Positions 45,641 to 57,279 are shown, counted from the first letter of the stretch. The stretch: 64,000 nucleotides of DNA from Trichostrongylus colubriformis (GCA_963978905.1 OZ022256.1:14181863-14245862); one strand, 5' to 3'. Notes: generated by a model from the letters alone, not told the origin. Made by a program: numbers and translations.

Positions 45641-48600
45641 CATCACCCAAACCCCCAATCACTGCCTTCCAACATTACTTGCAAGACATACATTCGTTTT
45701 ATCAAGGACCTAAAAAGCAAAAAGTGATCGACTCGAAACTGCAAAACGCAATGGAACGGGACGATAACAACCTAAATTTTCCATTCCGGTGATTGATAAG
45801 GACATCCTTGTCGCATATTGTAGCCTGGAAACGACTCGGGTTCGCTGCTTGTAAGATACTGTACTTCTTCACAGTTTTGGTCACATCTCCCCTCGTAGCC
45901 TATTCTCCTTTTTGAATCTCTGTCACAGACAAACAGGCTAAGAGGTCGAATCCGACCAGCAACACACACTGTGGTAAGGAAGCATTTGTAAGCGAATACT
46001 TTTGAATTACTAAGTTTGACAGAGATCCATTTTACAAAGAGAAACATTGAAATGTATTCAGGACCCTTGCTCAATAAAATCACCCGCGGTAGTGCTTGTG
46101 TCGATCGCAGCTCGTTGATTTTCTGTATGTGGTTGATCCTGGAAGGGGAGCCCTATTCTTCATGAACAACATAAAATAAACTGTGAAAAAATCACAAAAA
46201 AATCGCTTCTTCTGGAATTTCTACTAAGGAAACGCCAGGGAAGCATGCTAGAAGTTTCTTCGAAAACCCGACTCGCTCCGAACGTGGTCATAACAAATGA
46301 TTATGGGTTAATACAATGCACAACATCGTTACCTGGTGCTTTTACGAGTTGTGCCCCTTATGTTCGTTAGATGTTCACCGCAAGGCAAAAATGCGGCGTA
46401 GCGGAAGTAGGAGGATCGGTAACGGGATCTACTATTTGCTATGTTTTTATTGTCCACAGCACGAAGATGATGAGGTCAGTATGCGTAACGCTCGTGGATG
46501 GCGAGGGGTTGGCAGAGAAACTTGATATAACAGTTCCCTCTCAATTCTACTGCTCACTGAGAACGTAACCGACACCGTACAGGGTGCACTGCTCTTGCAA
46601 GTTTTGGAGGAATTTCTGAAAGCAAAGTGTGAGTCGGGCAAAGCTTCTATCTGTTTTTTTTTTCTCCCTCAAGTAGAACGACTGTCACACAAGAAGACAC
46701 GTCACCGTCCAGGAAGAGGAAGCTATCTCGAAGTTTAACGGGATTCGTTAGCATTTAACGAATAAGTCGACGAAAGCTAAGCTCGCCCCAGGCGCGAATG
46801 TACCACTGCGCTGAGAAGGTAGTCCATTTTCTATAAAGGTTTCGTTATGTACTGCTGCCTTCGCACGTTGCGACGCGGTTCTCCGAGTGAGCCATGAGGT
46901 AGCGATTGCATGCACTCCACCTGTAATTTCTAGCCTGGCTGCACTCCAGTTTTTTACCGAATTTCATTTTTAGGTTTTTGATCACAAATTTTTCAATTTT
47001 GGTATGATTTTACAGCAATGAATATAGCACGTTGCCATTCGGAGGCAATTCTGAGATTCACAAGTAGACTTGCTACGCTTGAAAATTTTCAAAAAAAAAT
47101 AGGCGTGAGGAACTAAAAAAGAATAAGTGGCCGTCTACATGTACGGAGCACATGTCCGATTGAGTGATACAAGTTGGTCGAACGACCGAGTTGCAGAATA
47201 TGAAGGCAGTTTAATAATGATCCTCTCTCGCTTACAGAGTGAATGCTCACGACCCCACCGTTGCGTGGCCTACAGTGCAGGAGGCGTCGACGGCTGCAGT
47301 CGTAGGCTGCCAGACATTTGAAGGAAAGTCGTATTTTGGTTTCCGCTCGAGTAGCTGCAGAAACTCCTTATTTCCGGTTATTTATGGCCCCATCTGTAGT
47401 ACGTAATCCTGTACCCGATATGTTATGCTTTCGGCCGTCACAGTAAAATTATAATCGATCGGATAATATGAGCTCAAGTAAGGAAGGAAACATTTCTGTC
47501 AACATTCAAACAATTGAAAAGCGAAGATTACGACATTTGTAAATATAAACCGTCAGATTTACCGTTTATCAGTTCTATATCAGAAACAATGCTACAGAAT
47601 GCCCAGCTGGTGCAGATCACACAGGATGTGGATTCAAAATTTTGGATTAGCGTATTGTTCTATATGATAGGACCACACGACTGATTTTTCGAAGGATATA
47701 TCCGCAAATCATATGATAGATTTATTTCACATATCACCCATGTCTACCAAGGGCCAATTGAAAGTGTGGGCTTTGGAACGCATATGAGCGTAATCCGAAA
47801 TGGCGAAAAAGAAAAAGTGAAAGTCCTGCAAACAACCACGTAGCCGATCGTTCGCTAAAATGATATCACGCAGCCTTGAATCCACGACTCCTGGCACAGT
47901 ACACAATTTTTCGGAATGTATTTCGAAGAACCTTCCCAGCCTTAATATGATATTATCAATACGACGGATGACGGAAAATGGCTGAAAGTATTGAGGAAAA
48001 GTTTTAGTTCTTTAATAATCATATGCTGACCGTTACCTCACGTGACATGAGACTTGTGCTCTTTCAGACATTGTCATACCCAAAAATATGCAGCAACTGA
48101 CTTGTGGTTCACGAACGAAGGATTTTACAAACTCGAAGAAGACGGAAGATGGACGCCCGTTTAGACTTAAAAAATGATTTTCACTGCTGAGTAAATGACG
48201 TTTGATGAAAAATGTATACATTCAACATTCTGGAAAGATGGGGAGAAGAAGAATCGCTATGGTCATGCTCGTGAGATTTTACGAAGTGCACGAATCAGTA
48301 TTGGTGCCCGAATTCACTGCTTTAAACTTGATGGAGACGCACAGGTGAATTAAAGTAGGGTTCCGATATGGCTAGGACGCCTCATACATACTGAAGTGTA
48401 ATTCAGAGGAACCGTTCGCGCAGGAACTGTGGATTACCGATATTTTTCTAAATTTGTTCTCATTATGAGGTTCACAGTGGCTCAGCCTCCTGAAAGCGAC
48501 CATACCATCTATTTTGCAAGAAGCCAGCATCAGGAAACCATCATTGTTGTAGCGAAACACGGTACCCTCTCATATGTATACGGTCAGAAATATTTTGATC

Positions 48601-50358
48601 CTTTATCGATTAGCTTGTTAGACTTTTCTTATCATTATGCCGATCTATTGAGTGTTTTACAGATGTTTTTACAGATGTTGCTTTTCGTTCCCTGTCGGTG
48701 TCGCGTAAGACGCTGCCTGACGCAGCTCTCAGCTCGGACTGTTCCACTGACGCTATCCTCGCTATTCTACCAATATCTTTCTCCACCCCGTCATCACTTA
48801 TCAATATATTCACATCGTTAGCATTATAGTATTTTGTAGATTCGTGGTGTGATAAAGACCTAGTCGTTCTGCTTCTAGGCTCCGATAAACAATTCGATCA
48901 ATACCAACCTCGTCGCAACGTCTGGAGGACTCAGCAATACTCTTCGGTCTGTAAGCGTCAAAAAGGTTGTTTAAAAAATCAATGTGGAATAAGGATCTAT
49001 TCCCTCAATAACCCTAGTTTTCAGGCATCATCAATATTTCCCTATTCTATTGATTCCCTGTAGTTTTTCTATTATTGCAGCCCTTGCCGGACTGGCTTCT
49101 CTCCTGACATCACTTGAAAAGAGTACTTAAAATTAATGGAGACGATTGCTTGTGTGTTTGCCAGAGGCCCAGTTTACTATAAGTTCTGGTTCCATACGGG
49201 GCACATAGCCCCTCCCGTATATAAAAGGGTGTACTTTTATCGGGGCGTCACGTTAAGTGGTAAACTCATGAGCCCATGTACATAGAGTCAGCGGAAAACG
49301 AAAAAGAACGCTGATGCGCGTTCTTTGTATTTTTGTACACTTAAGAGGGATATTGTGGTGACTGGTGGCGCGTTTTCCCATTTTCCATGATATTTTATAT
49401 GGTGCGGGCATCAGACCCTGCATCAATGCTCCTTCTCAGGTCAACCAAACCTCTCATTCCTTCGGGGTATGTGAGCTGGAGCCAAAATCGTCTGGGTGGA
49501 TCAAAACACAAATTTGTATATTAGCAGGTCCCCACAAGTCATTTCATAGGCCAAATTGCACTCGCCCCGACGATTCCGAATTTAACTACGATGCACGACG
49601 CATTTCGAAGGGATTGATTAGCGCCGAAAACTTATCCTCTTGTAATAAATATGTGTGCGGAACAATATCAGCCCTGGCAAACTCAAAAAAGTATAACAAA
49701 ATGACAGTTTATTGTTGGTAAACTGATCCCTACAGCGAGTTTTATCTTCTCGCCTGCTTCACTCGTACTTTTTGGGAAGTCGACTGAAGCTACAAAAATG
49801 TCACATGATCAGTGTCTTGCCTGCATTGCACTTTCGTTGTGTAGCTCTCATGGTTGACACTTCTTTGTGTGTTTTTGCCCCCTGCACTTTGGACTGAATG
49901 TCATCCAGCATCGCAACGTGACATTTCTCGCGATACTTCTTTGTGGAAGTTCGTCGTGGAACAAAAACTCTTCTCGAAAAAAGAAACTCGCAAAAACTCA
50001 CCGCGCCCAACCATCTCCAGTTTTCATGACGGCTGGTCATGAATAGGAGCTTCCAAGCACCTGGGTTCAGTTTGATTAAGATTTTCTGCTTTACTACTCT
50101 CATATTCTTTATGCAATAACTTCTCGCAATGACTATATTTGGCTATTATTCGCTCATTAACCATTTCTTATCAAATAACCAATTAGTGGGCTTAGGAAGG
50201 GGTAAGAGGGGGAAAGGGGTTGGGTGAGGGGGGAGGGCGTCGGGGAAAGGGAGGATTTTTTAACACTGAGGAATAGTTCACATGGCTCCGTCGTGCAAGC
50301 AGCATCGCCTAATCTTTATTTTCACTATTTATGGGGTCTTATTAATGATGTTTAATTA
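45641..50358. other. Long stretch with no recognised gene
   Basis: Short frames occur on both strands, the longest being about 130 codons near 48429-48821, with no domain or supporting splice chain. A sequence near 49540-49620 (GACGATTCCGAATTTAACTACGATGC and following) is echoed near 51676-51720, suggesting a minor repeat. A G-rich run lies at about 50196-50256. Otherwise I see nothing. Confidence 0.35.
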
Positions 50359-51354
50359 CCCTAAAGTATAGATAAGTCCGCCCGCACGCGGTGTCGCGCG
50401 CGGCAGCGGCGAACGCAGGCGCAGTCTTCAAAGAGCACAGCATCGCGATGCACCCTTCATTATTAAAAATGACAGAATTGTAGAAACTGTTTATTCAACT
50501 TCATTTCTGATATCTAAAAATACCACGTGCCAAAATCTTCTTTAACCCGTATAACAATGATCATTCATCTTAGATTTTCTACGCAATCTCCATTTCATCG
50601 TCGCAAACACTCATAACATTAAAATTCTCATTCATCTCATCTAAGAGTGACTCTTGGTTCAAGGTCCTTAAGAAGCTATTGATCGCCTCCTCGGAAACTG
50701 AATAGAAACTGTTGCCAACTAGAGCAGCTACCTCCCCGTAGCTCATAACTTCCCCGATTTTCCTGATGGATCGGCGTACGCAAGGTGCCTTAAAAGTCGC
50801 TCCACGTGGATATCTCAATGAAATCTTATGGAAACAATTTTATTGTTCCTCCCGTATACCGCTGATCATGAGTTCTCAGGATTTCAGAGGGTTCGATGAC
50901 TGGAAGGAGTGCTTACATCGGGTGCAAAAACTTGACGCGGCACGCAGAAGCGCGTTTAGCAGGGGAAAATAAGGTGAAAGACGCATTCTGCGAGGATTTG
51001 TGCACCATTACCATACCAGGAATAAGGAAATGTTTTCATTCAACCGCTGTTCCATCGCCAAAACCATCGTTGCATTGAAACTCCCGTTGAATAACGATTC
51101 TCCACTCATTCGTTCACTTTCCTCTGCCAACTGTGAAGTTTCCGTGTTCACCTTTCGTACGACCCCAAATTTATTCTACTCGCTTTTATATTAACAGATA
51201 CAATGTACAATACAATACAAACTCGTTATTAATAAAATCCACAAATCATAGCTTCCCCAATTTCCTTCATCTCAGGTTGGTTCTTTGAAGACTGCGGTCG
51301 CCTGTGCCGCGCGCGACACCGCGTGCGGGCGGACTTGTCTATCAGACTTTAGGG
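50359..51354. mobile_element. 996-base inverted-repeat element with TA duplication
   Basis: Arms of about 75 bases, starting CCCTAAAGT and mirrored by ACTTTAGGG, include the GC-rich block GTCCGCCCGCACGCGGTGTC and its mirror, plus GCAGTCTTCAAAGA/TCTTTGAAGACTGC. TA lies directly outside both ends (50357-50358 and 51355-51356). The interior of about 840 bases is much less GC-rich than the arms and carries a possible two-exon minus-strand gene. No known transposase motif is present. TA duplication suggests Tc1/mariner-type mobilisation (inference). Confidence 0.8.
50579..51109 (-). CDS. Possible two-exon gene inside the inverted-repeat element
   Basis: Exon 1 (51109-51017) opens with MSGESLFNGSFNATMVLAME and ends LNENISLFL at a donor GTATGG. 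Exon 2 (50824-50579) follows an acceptor CATAAG, continues in phase as ISLRYPRGATFKAP, and ends with an acidic tail (LLDEMNENFN; CDDEMEIA) and TAG. The intron is 192 bases and the predicted protein 112 residues. The frame also stays open about 20 codons upstream of the ATG. Central features are a basic CVRRSIRKIGEVMSYGEV and a hydrophobic AALVGNSFYSV. I recognise no family. It could be cargo captured by the transposon, a transposon-encoded protein, or coincidence. Phase agreement across the intron is the main support. Confidence 0.35.
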
Positions 51355-51356
51355 TA

Positions 51357-52240
51357 CCTACTTTTCCGGCAATGACTAATACCTCGCTGGAAAGTCACTG
51401 TCGCGCACACCTGCACTATTACTGTGTATTACAACTCGATATACGTGTAGTTCATGGGACTTATTAGTCAGATATACGTTGCTTTGTGCAGTGACTGGTG
51501 GAGCGCACTTCCACTCGCACAGTGCATGGATCAGAGCCTGCTCAAGCCAGTCAAGCCTTCCTTTCCTCAAAAATAGGTGAATTTGTGCTGGACTCGTTTA
51601 AAAGGATGAACGCACTAACTTGTACATCGGCTAGTCCCTTAGTTCATTCTATAGACAAAATCGTTTTCATCTGCCATGACGATTCCGGACTGAACTACAA
51701 TGCGTGGCGCATTCCAGCATTCGATTGGCTACTGCTAACAACTTTATTTTTCATCCTTTGATTTGCTGGGTAGTCCTCCATTTGCCACGATGAATGCTTA
51801 ACGTGTTTTCATGTTGCTGTCGCACGGGAGAGACCTAGGTTACCCCACAGACCATAAGCTCTCTTGTTTTTTTAATCTTAATAAGGAATGAACAACCTTG
51901 GGAAGTAGATAGGGCTAGCAAGGGAGCAGAGGAAAAAATTGATTTCAATTGTTCATGGAGATCTATTCGATTCAGTGATGTTTCCTGGTACTTTACCGAT
52001 TTAGCAAAGAAACTGAGACATATGTATGTATGCAGTAGGACGGTTGCAATGAGTTTGTTACCTGGAATGCTTTGAAATCTCTTGATATAATTGATATAAT
52101 TGAAAAATATTTGTTAAGATTTGTAATTGCTTTATTTGTTAATTAATGTGATTCACCGGTTGTACTTGGGTAACTGAGAGTTCTTGGACGAAGTGAGAAT
52201 TTAGAAATAAATGAATAAACCACACGCAGATTTAGAGTGA
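51357..52240. other. No gene recognised
   Basis: Nothing recognised. ATAATTGATATAATTGA near 52086 is a tiny direct duplication. Confidence 0.45.
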
Positions 52241-52560
52241 TATTAGGTCGTAAGAAAAGTTTTAGCCGGTTTCCGCAATTTCAACTCCGGTAGATCATAA
52301 CTTAGTTCGATTCGCTTTTGGCAACATTACGCCTACTCAAGTTTTTCATAGAGAAAGGCTGACGATTCATACCGCTTGAAAAAAGAACCGACTCCAAATG
52401 ACTGTTCTTTCCGAACATGCTACTACTGAAGGACCTGTCAGATGTTTGGGAAGTGGGGATTAGTTTGCGCTAGATCTGGTGAATATGGTGGGCCACTAAG
52501 GGCTTCAGCCTGCAACTGTTTTAATTACTGGAAGACAATTTCTGGCAAATGCACTGCATG
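52241..52560 (-). pseudogene. Mariner transposase relic with one terminal repeat
   Basis: On the minus strand the block LSGPPYSPDLAQTNPHFPNI matches the mariner signature (LPHPPYSPDLAPSDYH). The second acidic catalytic position is changed (TNPH for SDYH), and stops follow. About 200 bases further along the same strand lies a mariner-like terminal sequence (TATTAGGTCGTAAGAAAAGT on the plus strand at 52241). The other end and the N-terminal domain were not found to the right, so the element is truncated and inactive. Confidence 0.7.
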
Positions 52561-54034
52561 GCTACTCCGAGAAGTTGTGCGGTCCCATTTTTAGGTTTTT
52601 TTTTTCGAGTATCGACCACATTTGTGTGCGGAAGACCAATACTTCAGATATCCCCTGCAAGTATAGGCGCTCATCGCTTTCTGCCGTTTCAGTTCAAGCG
52701 ATTTGTTCAGGTGAAAATTCAAAGAAGCTCAATCTCATTTCTGCACATCTGAAACCAGGGACAAATCGTTCCATCCAGTGCTTTACCCTTTCCCTTGCAG
52801 TAAGCATATTTGTGGTTGCCTTCGCTGGGACTCGACTAAACAAGGACTTGTGAAGTGAAGTCATTCGAAAAGTGCCGTTTTCGCCGTACTTCAAAACTCC
52901 TCTAATAATTCGAAAACATTGTGACATTCTAAGGATAACATGTTGAGAAAGAACTACTTATTGTCTACTTGAGGAGCACAATATGTACGTTGACTCATGC
53001 TGACGTGCTCTCGGATTTGAATTTATCCTGTGAACGCACAAAGTCGTCCAGAACCTTCCTTACAACCAACAATATTCCAACAATATCGCTCTTTTGTGAA
53101 AAATCGACACTCGCAACGGAGTAATCCGCGCAAACCGTCGCACCATCATAACTTCGTTCAAAAAGAATAAAATGAGAAAGTATTAGGCAGTGGATTTCTC
53201 GACGCGGTGAGTTCAAAAATGTATAAAATATCAAATTTCGATAAGTGATACTTTTTCAGATCGCGCAAAAAACGCGTTTGTGCGTTCCCTTGCTACACAT
53301 TGATTGATTTTTGATTTTATCGGACCTGTATATATTTTCGGAGTCAGCTCGTCGAGCTCTACACGACAGTGCTACAATTTCTTGATTTGCTTGAACTTAA
53401 TACCAGGCCATTTTTCACATTCTGAAGAGGTTGAAAGAAATTTTTTCGAAATCTGATAAGCTGGCGATGAAATCTTTTCACACTCTTGATCTAAGCTCAC
53501 AGCTGTGTAGGAATTTTGAAGTTTTGTTCATTTCAGATCAGTCCCTGTCCCTGTTGAAAGAGCATTGCTCAACTCGCGGATCCCTCGATGAAATGCACGC
53601 CGTTCCATTTTAATCGTTTCGATATTGTACCACCTAATCAACAAATCTATTCAGCAATCGATGAGTGTTTCAAGCTCGGCGGCAGCACGTGCGCTTAGCT
53701 TCAGAGGACAAAAAGCGGCGAGCCAAAAGGCAGCTGTAAGTGACTGTATAAATGGGCGTGCAGATAAACACGCCCCCATACATCTGCACATCTGCACCAT
53801 GGATACTTAGGCCCACTTACATTCCGCCATCTAATACAATTTCCTAGCCTGCAATATTAATTGTTCTACTACCAATTCTTAGTCTTCTATTCACTGAGGG
53901 TAAACATGCACTTGTGGCTGCTTAGAGGACTGATAGGACTTTTCTATCGGTGGAACACTTGCACTCAGCCATCTCCCGTCTGCCGTAATACTCTTTCTTC
54001 TACCCTCTCAATACGAAAAAGTAGAAGGAAATTG
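52561..54034. other. No gene recognised
   Basis: Nothing recognised. If the mariner relic extends rightward, its remainder is too eroded to see. Confidence 0.4.
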
Positions 54035-54070
54035 TACTACAAGGATGCTGAGTTATAGGCAAAAGCTTCG

Positions 54071-54142
54071 GTGTCGAACGGGGCTCGAACCCGCGCTTCA
54101 TCCTTTCCGAGGATATGTGCTAATCCATTACACTACCAACAC
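54071..54142 (-). tRNA. tRNA-like unit, left arm (degenerate)
   Basis: The minus-strand 72-mer folds with acceptor GTGTTGG against TCGACAC (two wobbles), D-arm GTGT..GCAC with GG in the loop, anticodon stem TATCC/GGATG with loop TCGGAAA, and T-arm GCGGG/CCCGT-like with TTCGAGC. The apparent anticodon is GGA (serine box). Base 33 is C instead of the invariant T and there is no long variable arm, so a working serine tRNA is unlikely. It is a mirror copy of the unit at 54360. Confidence 0.5.
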
Positions 54143-54359
54143 CTCTTTCACCTTAACTCAGCTTCTGAATGGTGTATTTACCGTAGCTTATCAGCAGTCA
54201 CAAGTATAACGTGTTGATAAAAATATCAAAACCAATACTAAAGCTTTCAGCTTCACGGTTCGATGCCGATATTGGCCAACCGGCTCAACACGTTATACGT
54301 GTGAGTGCTGATAAGCTATGGTAAATATACCATTCAGAAGCTGAGTTAAGGTGAAAGGG

Positions 54360-54431
54360 GTGTCGGTAGTGTAATGGGTTAGCACATATCCCCGGAAAGG
54401 ATGAGGTGCGGGTTCGAGTCCCGTCCGACAC
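54360..54431 (+). tRNA. tRNA-like unit, right arm
   Basis: The 72-mer has a perfect 7-base acceptor stem (GTGTCGG/CCGACAC), TA at 8-9, D-arm GTGT..GCAC, anticodon arm TATCC-CCGGAAA-GGATG, a 4-base variable loop and T-arm GCGGG-TTCGAGT-CCCGT. The A box (TAGTGTAATGGGTTAGC) and B box (GGTTCGAGTCC) are intact, so pol III could transcribe it. C33 and the mismatch between anticodon GGA and a short variable arm argue that it is tRNA-derived rather than a decoding tRNA. Confidence 0.55.
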
Positions 54432-54764
54432 CGAAGCTTTTGCCCATAACTCAGCATCCTTGTAGTAACTTTCGCATCGCGAGCTGCGGCGATAAACAGC
54501 AGTTGTCAAAAATCAAGAATATCGAAATTGTACTGTTGTAAGGATTACCTCACGAGCACACCCTTTCTCACTCCATCTGACGCAACACCATCGCTGGGAT
54601 GAAGTATGTCACCCCATCACTGTTACAGCACGCCATATACGGAAGGGGCCACAGCTGTTGACCTGGACTCGTAAGCCCCTTCAACTCGTTCCTATATGGT
54701 TTTCCTTTCAGTCAATCCTGTCGAATACTTTGTCTAATACAGTGTCTCATCGAGGATGTATGAT

Positions 54765-55115
54765 ACATACAGCACCCCCAGATGTCGGGGAAAATAGCCG
54801 CTCCAGTATGACCGCCTCCCCCTCCGCCCATCCTACAGGGACCAAATACATACACCCTTTTGTGCCCTCTACAATACCAGTAAGCGTTGCCGGATTGCAT
54901 AGTTGAGATGTTTTTTATTGCTAGATATCCTTTTCCGAGTCAAACAGAAATTTATTTTGCTTTTTGTCACACGGGTCTGCGATTAAAAACCCTTTGCTTC
55001 GCATCTGCTTATTGAAAATTCAGATTTTAGGGCTTATTGCTGGCCTCTGCAGGTACGATCCGATCAAATACGGCCCTCTCTGTTGAGGAATCCTCGACTC
55101 TAGGTGTACTCTGAT
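54765..55115 (-). repeat. R350 repeat family, copy D
   Basis: Reversed module 2 (about 54770-54905) is CACCCCCAGATGTCGGGG, AAAATAGCCGCTCCAGTATG, GCCCTCTACAATACCAGT and GCCGGATTGCATAGTTG. Reversed module 1 (about 55055-55115) is GATCAAATACGGCCCTCTC, TTGAGGAATCCTCGACTC and TAGGTGTACTC. Layout mirrors copy A at 24960. Confidence 0.65.
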
Positions 55116-55189
55116 GATACAACGATGGTCCTCTACTAGCAAATTTTATCGTCTTTGGTATACCACTGAGAACCTGAAGGAGCCTTGAG

Positions 55190-55340
55190 ATTTTTGTTTT
55201 GGTGTAATGGGTTGGTACTACAGTGCGCCAAAAGCATGAGGGCGGGTTCAAGCCCTAACCTGGGCGTTGGGTTTTGCTCAAAGACACCAAGAGGAGGGCA
55301 ATTTTGGTTTACTGTATGGGAGGACGGTGGCCGCAATGCA
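55190..55340 (+). repeat. SINE-like element with tRNA-related head
   Basis: An A-box-like TGGTGTAATGGGTTGG at about 55199 and a B-box-like GGTTCAAGCCC at about 55246 are spaced as in a tRNA. They are followed by a body, CACCAAGAGGAGGGCAATTT and GGTTTACTGTATGGG, then GGTGGCCGCAATGCACA. That body is a diverged relative of the first 80 bases of the repeats at 10391 and 60391. This links those repeats to a tRNA-headed family. Confidence 0.5.
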
Positions 55341-57069
55341 CACGCGGCACCTTGCCAAGAGTCGAAAAGCGAATTAATTACGTTTAGTTGTGATCACACT
55401 TTTTTCTTACGCTTTCGCTTATTCTTCACTTAATTGTCAGCCGTCACATGACAGTAATTTTTCTGAAATTACTTGAAATTACTTCATCTAAAAGTTGCAA
55501 ACCTGCCTTTTGTTTGATGAACTCTTTTTTTCAACTCAGAAAAGCTTTTCAAATGGCTGATCTCTTGCGGTCAAACAACATAATCAAACAACATCGGCCT
55601 AATCAAAAGCCATCAGTACATGTTGCTTGGCCTGCCATTGTATATAATGCGCCTCTGGAAAGGTCATCGGAGCTCGATTTTCGCCATTGTCTTCTTTATT
55701 CCACTTCCAGATGTATATTCAGCATCTGTCATTTTGATATGCTCATCTGTTCGGATTCAAAGGCTGACAGTGCGGACAGTCGTGAATCAGCAAGGATTTC
55801 CTGCACAAAATACAGACACAACCCACGCAAGTTCTATAAGGATTACTGCATTAATTAATGAAACTGGGAATGTTAAGGGATACGCTAACAACAATCGAAG
55901 TGATTCTGCAAGATGCAAGGAGACTTCATGCCTTATTGCTCTGACGACACGGCAACCTGAAAGGAGGCGTGCTAGCCTTCACATGATGGTGTAACGCCAA
56001 ACTCAACTGTTGCATGCTCTCATGAGCATACAATACAAGCGAGCTATTCATTTGCTCGTATGAACCCACTTTTGAGGAATTTTGGACAGATGAGGCGATC
56101 TTCAGAAAAAGGGATAGTAATTTGATAATCACATTTTCCAAAGCAATGCTTTCATTATCGATTGAAGATTGTTTTTAAAAAGACGCTGTGAGTGTAGGAG
56201 TGAGTATAGGAATAGGTAGCCTGAAACGCGTCCACCAAAGGGTGGGCAAGGGGCAAACTCGAATGTCCCAAGAACTCTCCTCGACGCCAAGCTTGACCTT
56301 ACATTCCAGGTAGTTGAATGAATCCACGCCCATGCAACAAGTATCAGTGCTAAATGTGGCTCGAGTATTGAGTAATCGGTGAAAAGAACAAGGGGCTCGG
56401 CAGACTAAGACCCTATCAAATCCACAAGTGACAATGACGGAAAAAGATGCTTCAGGGTAACAAATAGGAAACGATAGTTGCCATCGCAATGCTCGCAGTT
56501 GGTGCAATGACCCTAGCCTTCGTAATATTTACGGCTCGAGGATCTAATTTATAGCAGCCCTAATTAATGTGCTGGTCAACCTTCGTGAACCAAGCGGCAG
56601 CTGCTTTGAGTAGGTGTCATTTGGGGCGCCGACAAGCCACATCCCCTTTCCAGTGTAAACCTGAACTTGATCGTTGAATTAGAAATTTTCATGGAATGTG
56701 AAAAAATATTTCACGAGAAATGCTTAGGGCGGAAGTGGGGTAGTAACAGGTGTGACACTCCTACAGCCATAGTGTGAGGGGTGGGGGCCAATTGGTCGAA
56801 TTTTCGCTTCGCGGCGTCGCACTCGCGGCGCCGTCGGTACGAGTCATTTGGAATTCCGCTCAAGACACAATGAGCTAGTACCGTGAAGGATCTCCCAAGA
56901 TTACAGTTCGGAAGCTTTAGAAGTACGCCAAAGTTGTTGTTGCCTCTGTTTGAACAAGTAAAGCTGCAAGACTCGCAATCGCCGCGGGCGGCCGCGCGAA
57001 GATTCGACGAATCGAGCCCCACCCTAGTGCGAGGATCGAATCAACGCCCGCTTGGGCCACCGGGGTGTA
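55341..57069. other. No gene recognised
   Basis: Frames near 55448-55994 and 56175-56507 (-) have hydrophobic or cysteine-containing stretches but no recognised domain and no exon chain. A GC-rich patch (CGGCGTCGCACTCGCGGCGCCG) lies near 56812-56834. Confidence 0.35.
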
Positions 57070-57279
57070 GGTTGGGACACACGAATCTAGGCCGTGACCC
57101 CGTAACAGCCTGTGGCCTTTGACCTAAGCCTTAGATAATTCAGACAATTTGTTCATGTAAATCGTGTCCTCTATGCAAGTCTGTTCCGTTGTATAGTCAA
57201 ATTGTCTGAATTATTCATGTCACAGGGCAAAGGCCACAGGCTGTCACAGGGTCACGGCCTAGATTCGTGTGTCCCAACC
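57070..57279. mobile_element. 210-base palindrome
   Basis: Arms of about 80 bases: GGTTGGGACACACGAATCTAG, GCCGTGACCC, CAGCCTGTGGCCTTTG and AATTCAGACAATTTG on the left, with mirrors on the right, around a spacer of about 47 bases. Identity is very high. Weaker similarity (GGGCCACC/GGGCCACCG) continues outward. No target duplication was resolved. It is a fold-back or MITE-type element, and no second copy was found here. Confidence 0.75.

Larger units (their letters stand above)
54037..54465. mobile_element. Palindromic TA-flanked element carrying two divergent tRNA-like units
   Basis: The 429-base element starts CTACAAGGATGCTGAGTTAT and ends with its mirror ATAACTCAGCATCCTTGTAG, with TA outside both ends (54035-54036 and 54466-54467). 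The arms are about 180 bases and 90% or more alike, joined by a spacer of about 70 bases (about 54217-54284). Each arm holds a full 72-base tRNA-like cloverleaf pointing outward. Both arms also share AAAAGCTTCGG next to the tRNA 3' end and CCTTAACTCAGCTTCTGAAT on the 5' side. No protein is encoded. It is MITE-like by structure and TA duplication, with pol III promoter elements in both arms. Confidence 0.85.

Noticed and set aside
50351..50362. TTTAATTACCC, resembling the start of the nematode spliced-leader sequence
   Set aside because: It diverges after ten bases (CTAAAG instead of CAAGTTTGAG), has no donor or snRNA-like fold, and is the junction of flank and transposon end.
54071..54431. 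Calling the two tRNA-like units ordinary serine tRNA genes
   Set aside because: The apparent anticodon is GGA, but position 33 is C and the long variable arm of serine tRNAs is missing. Both sit inside a palindromic element.
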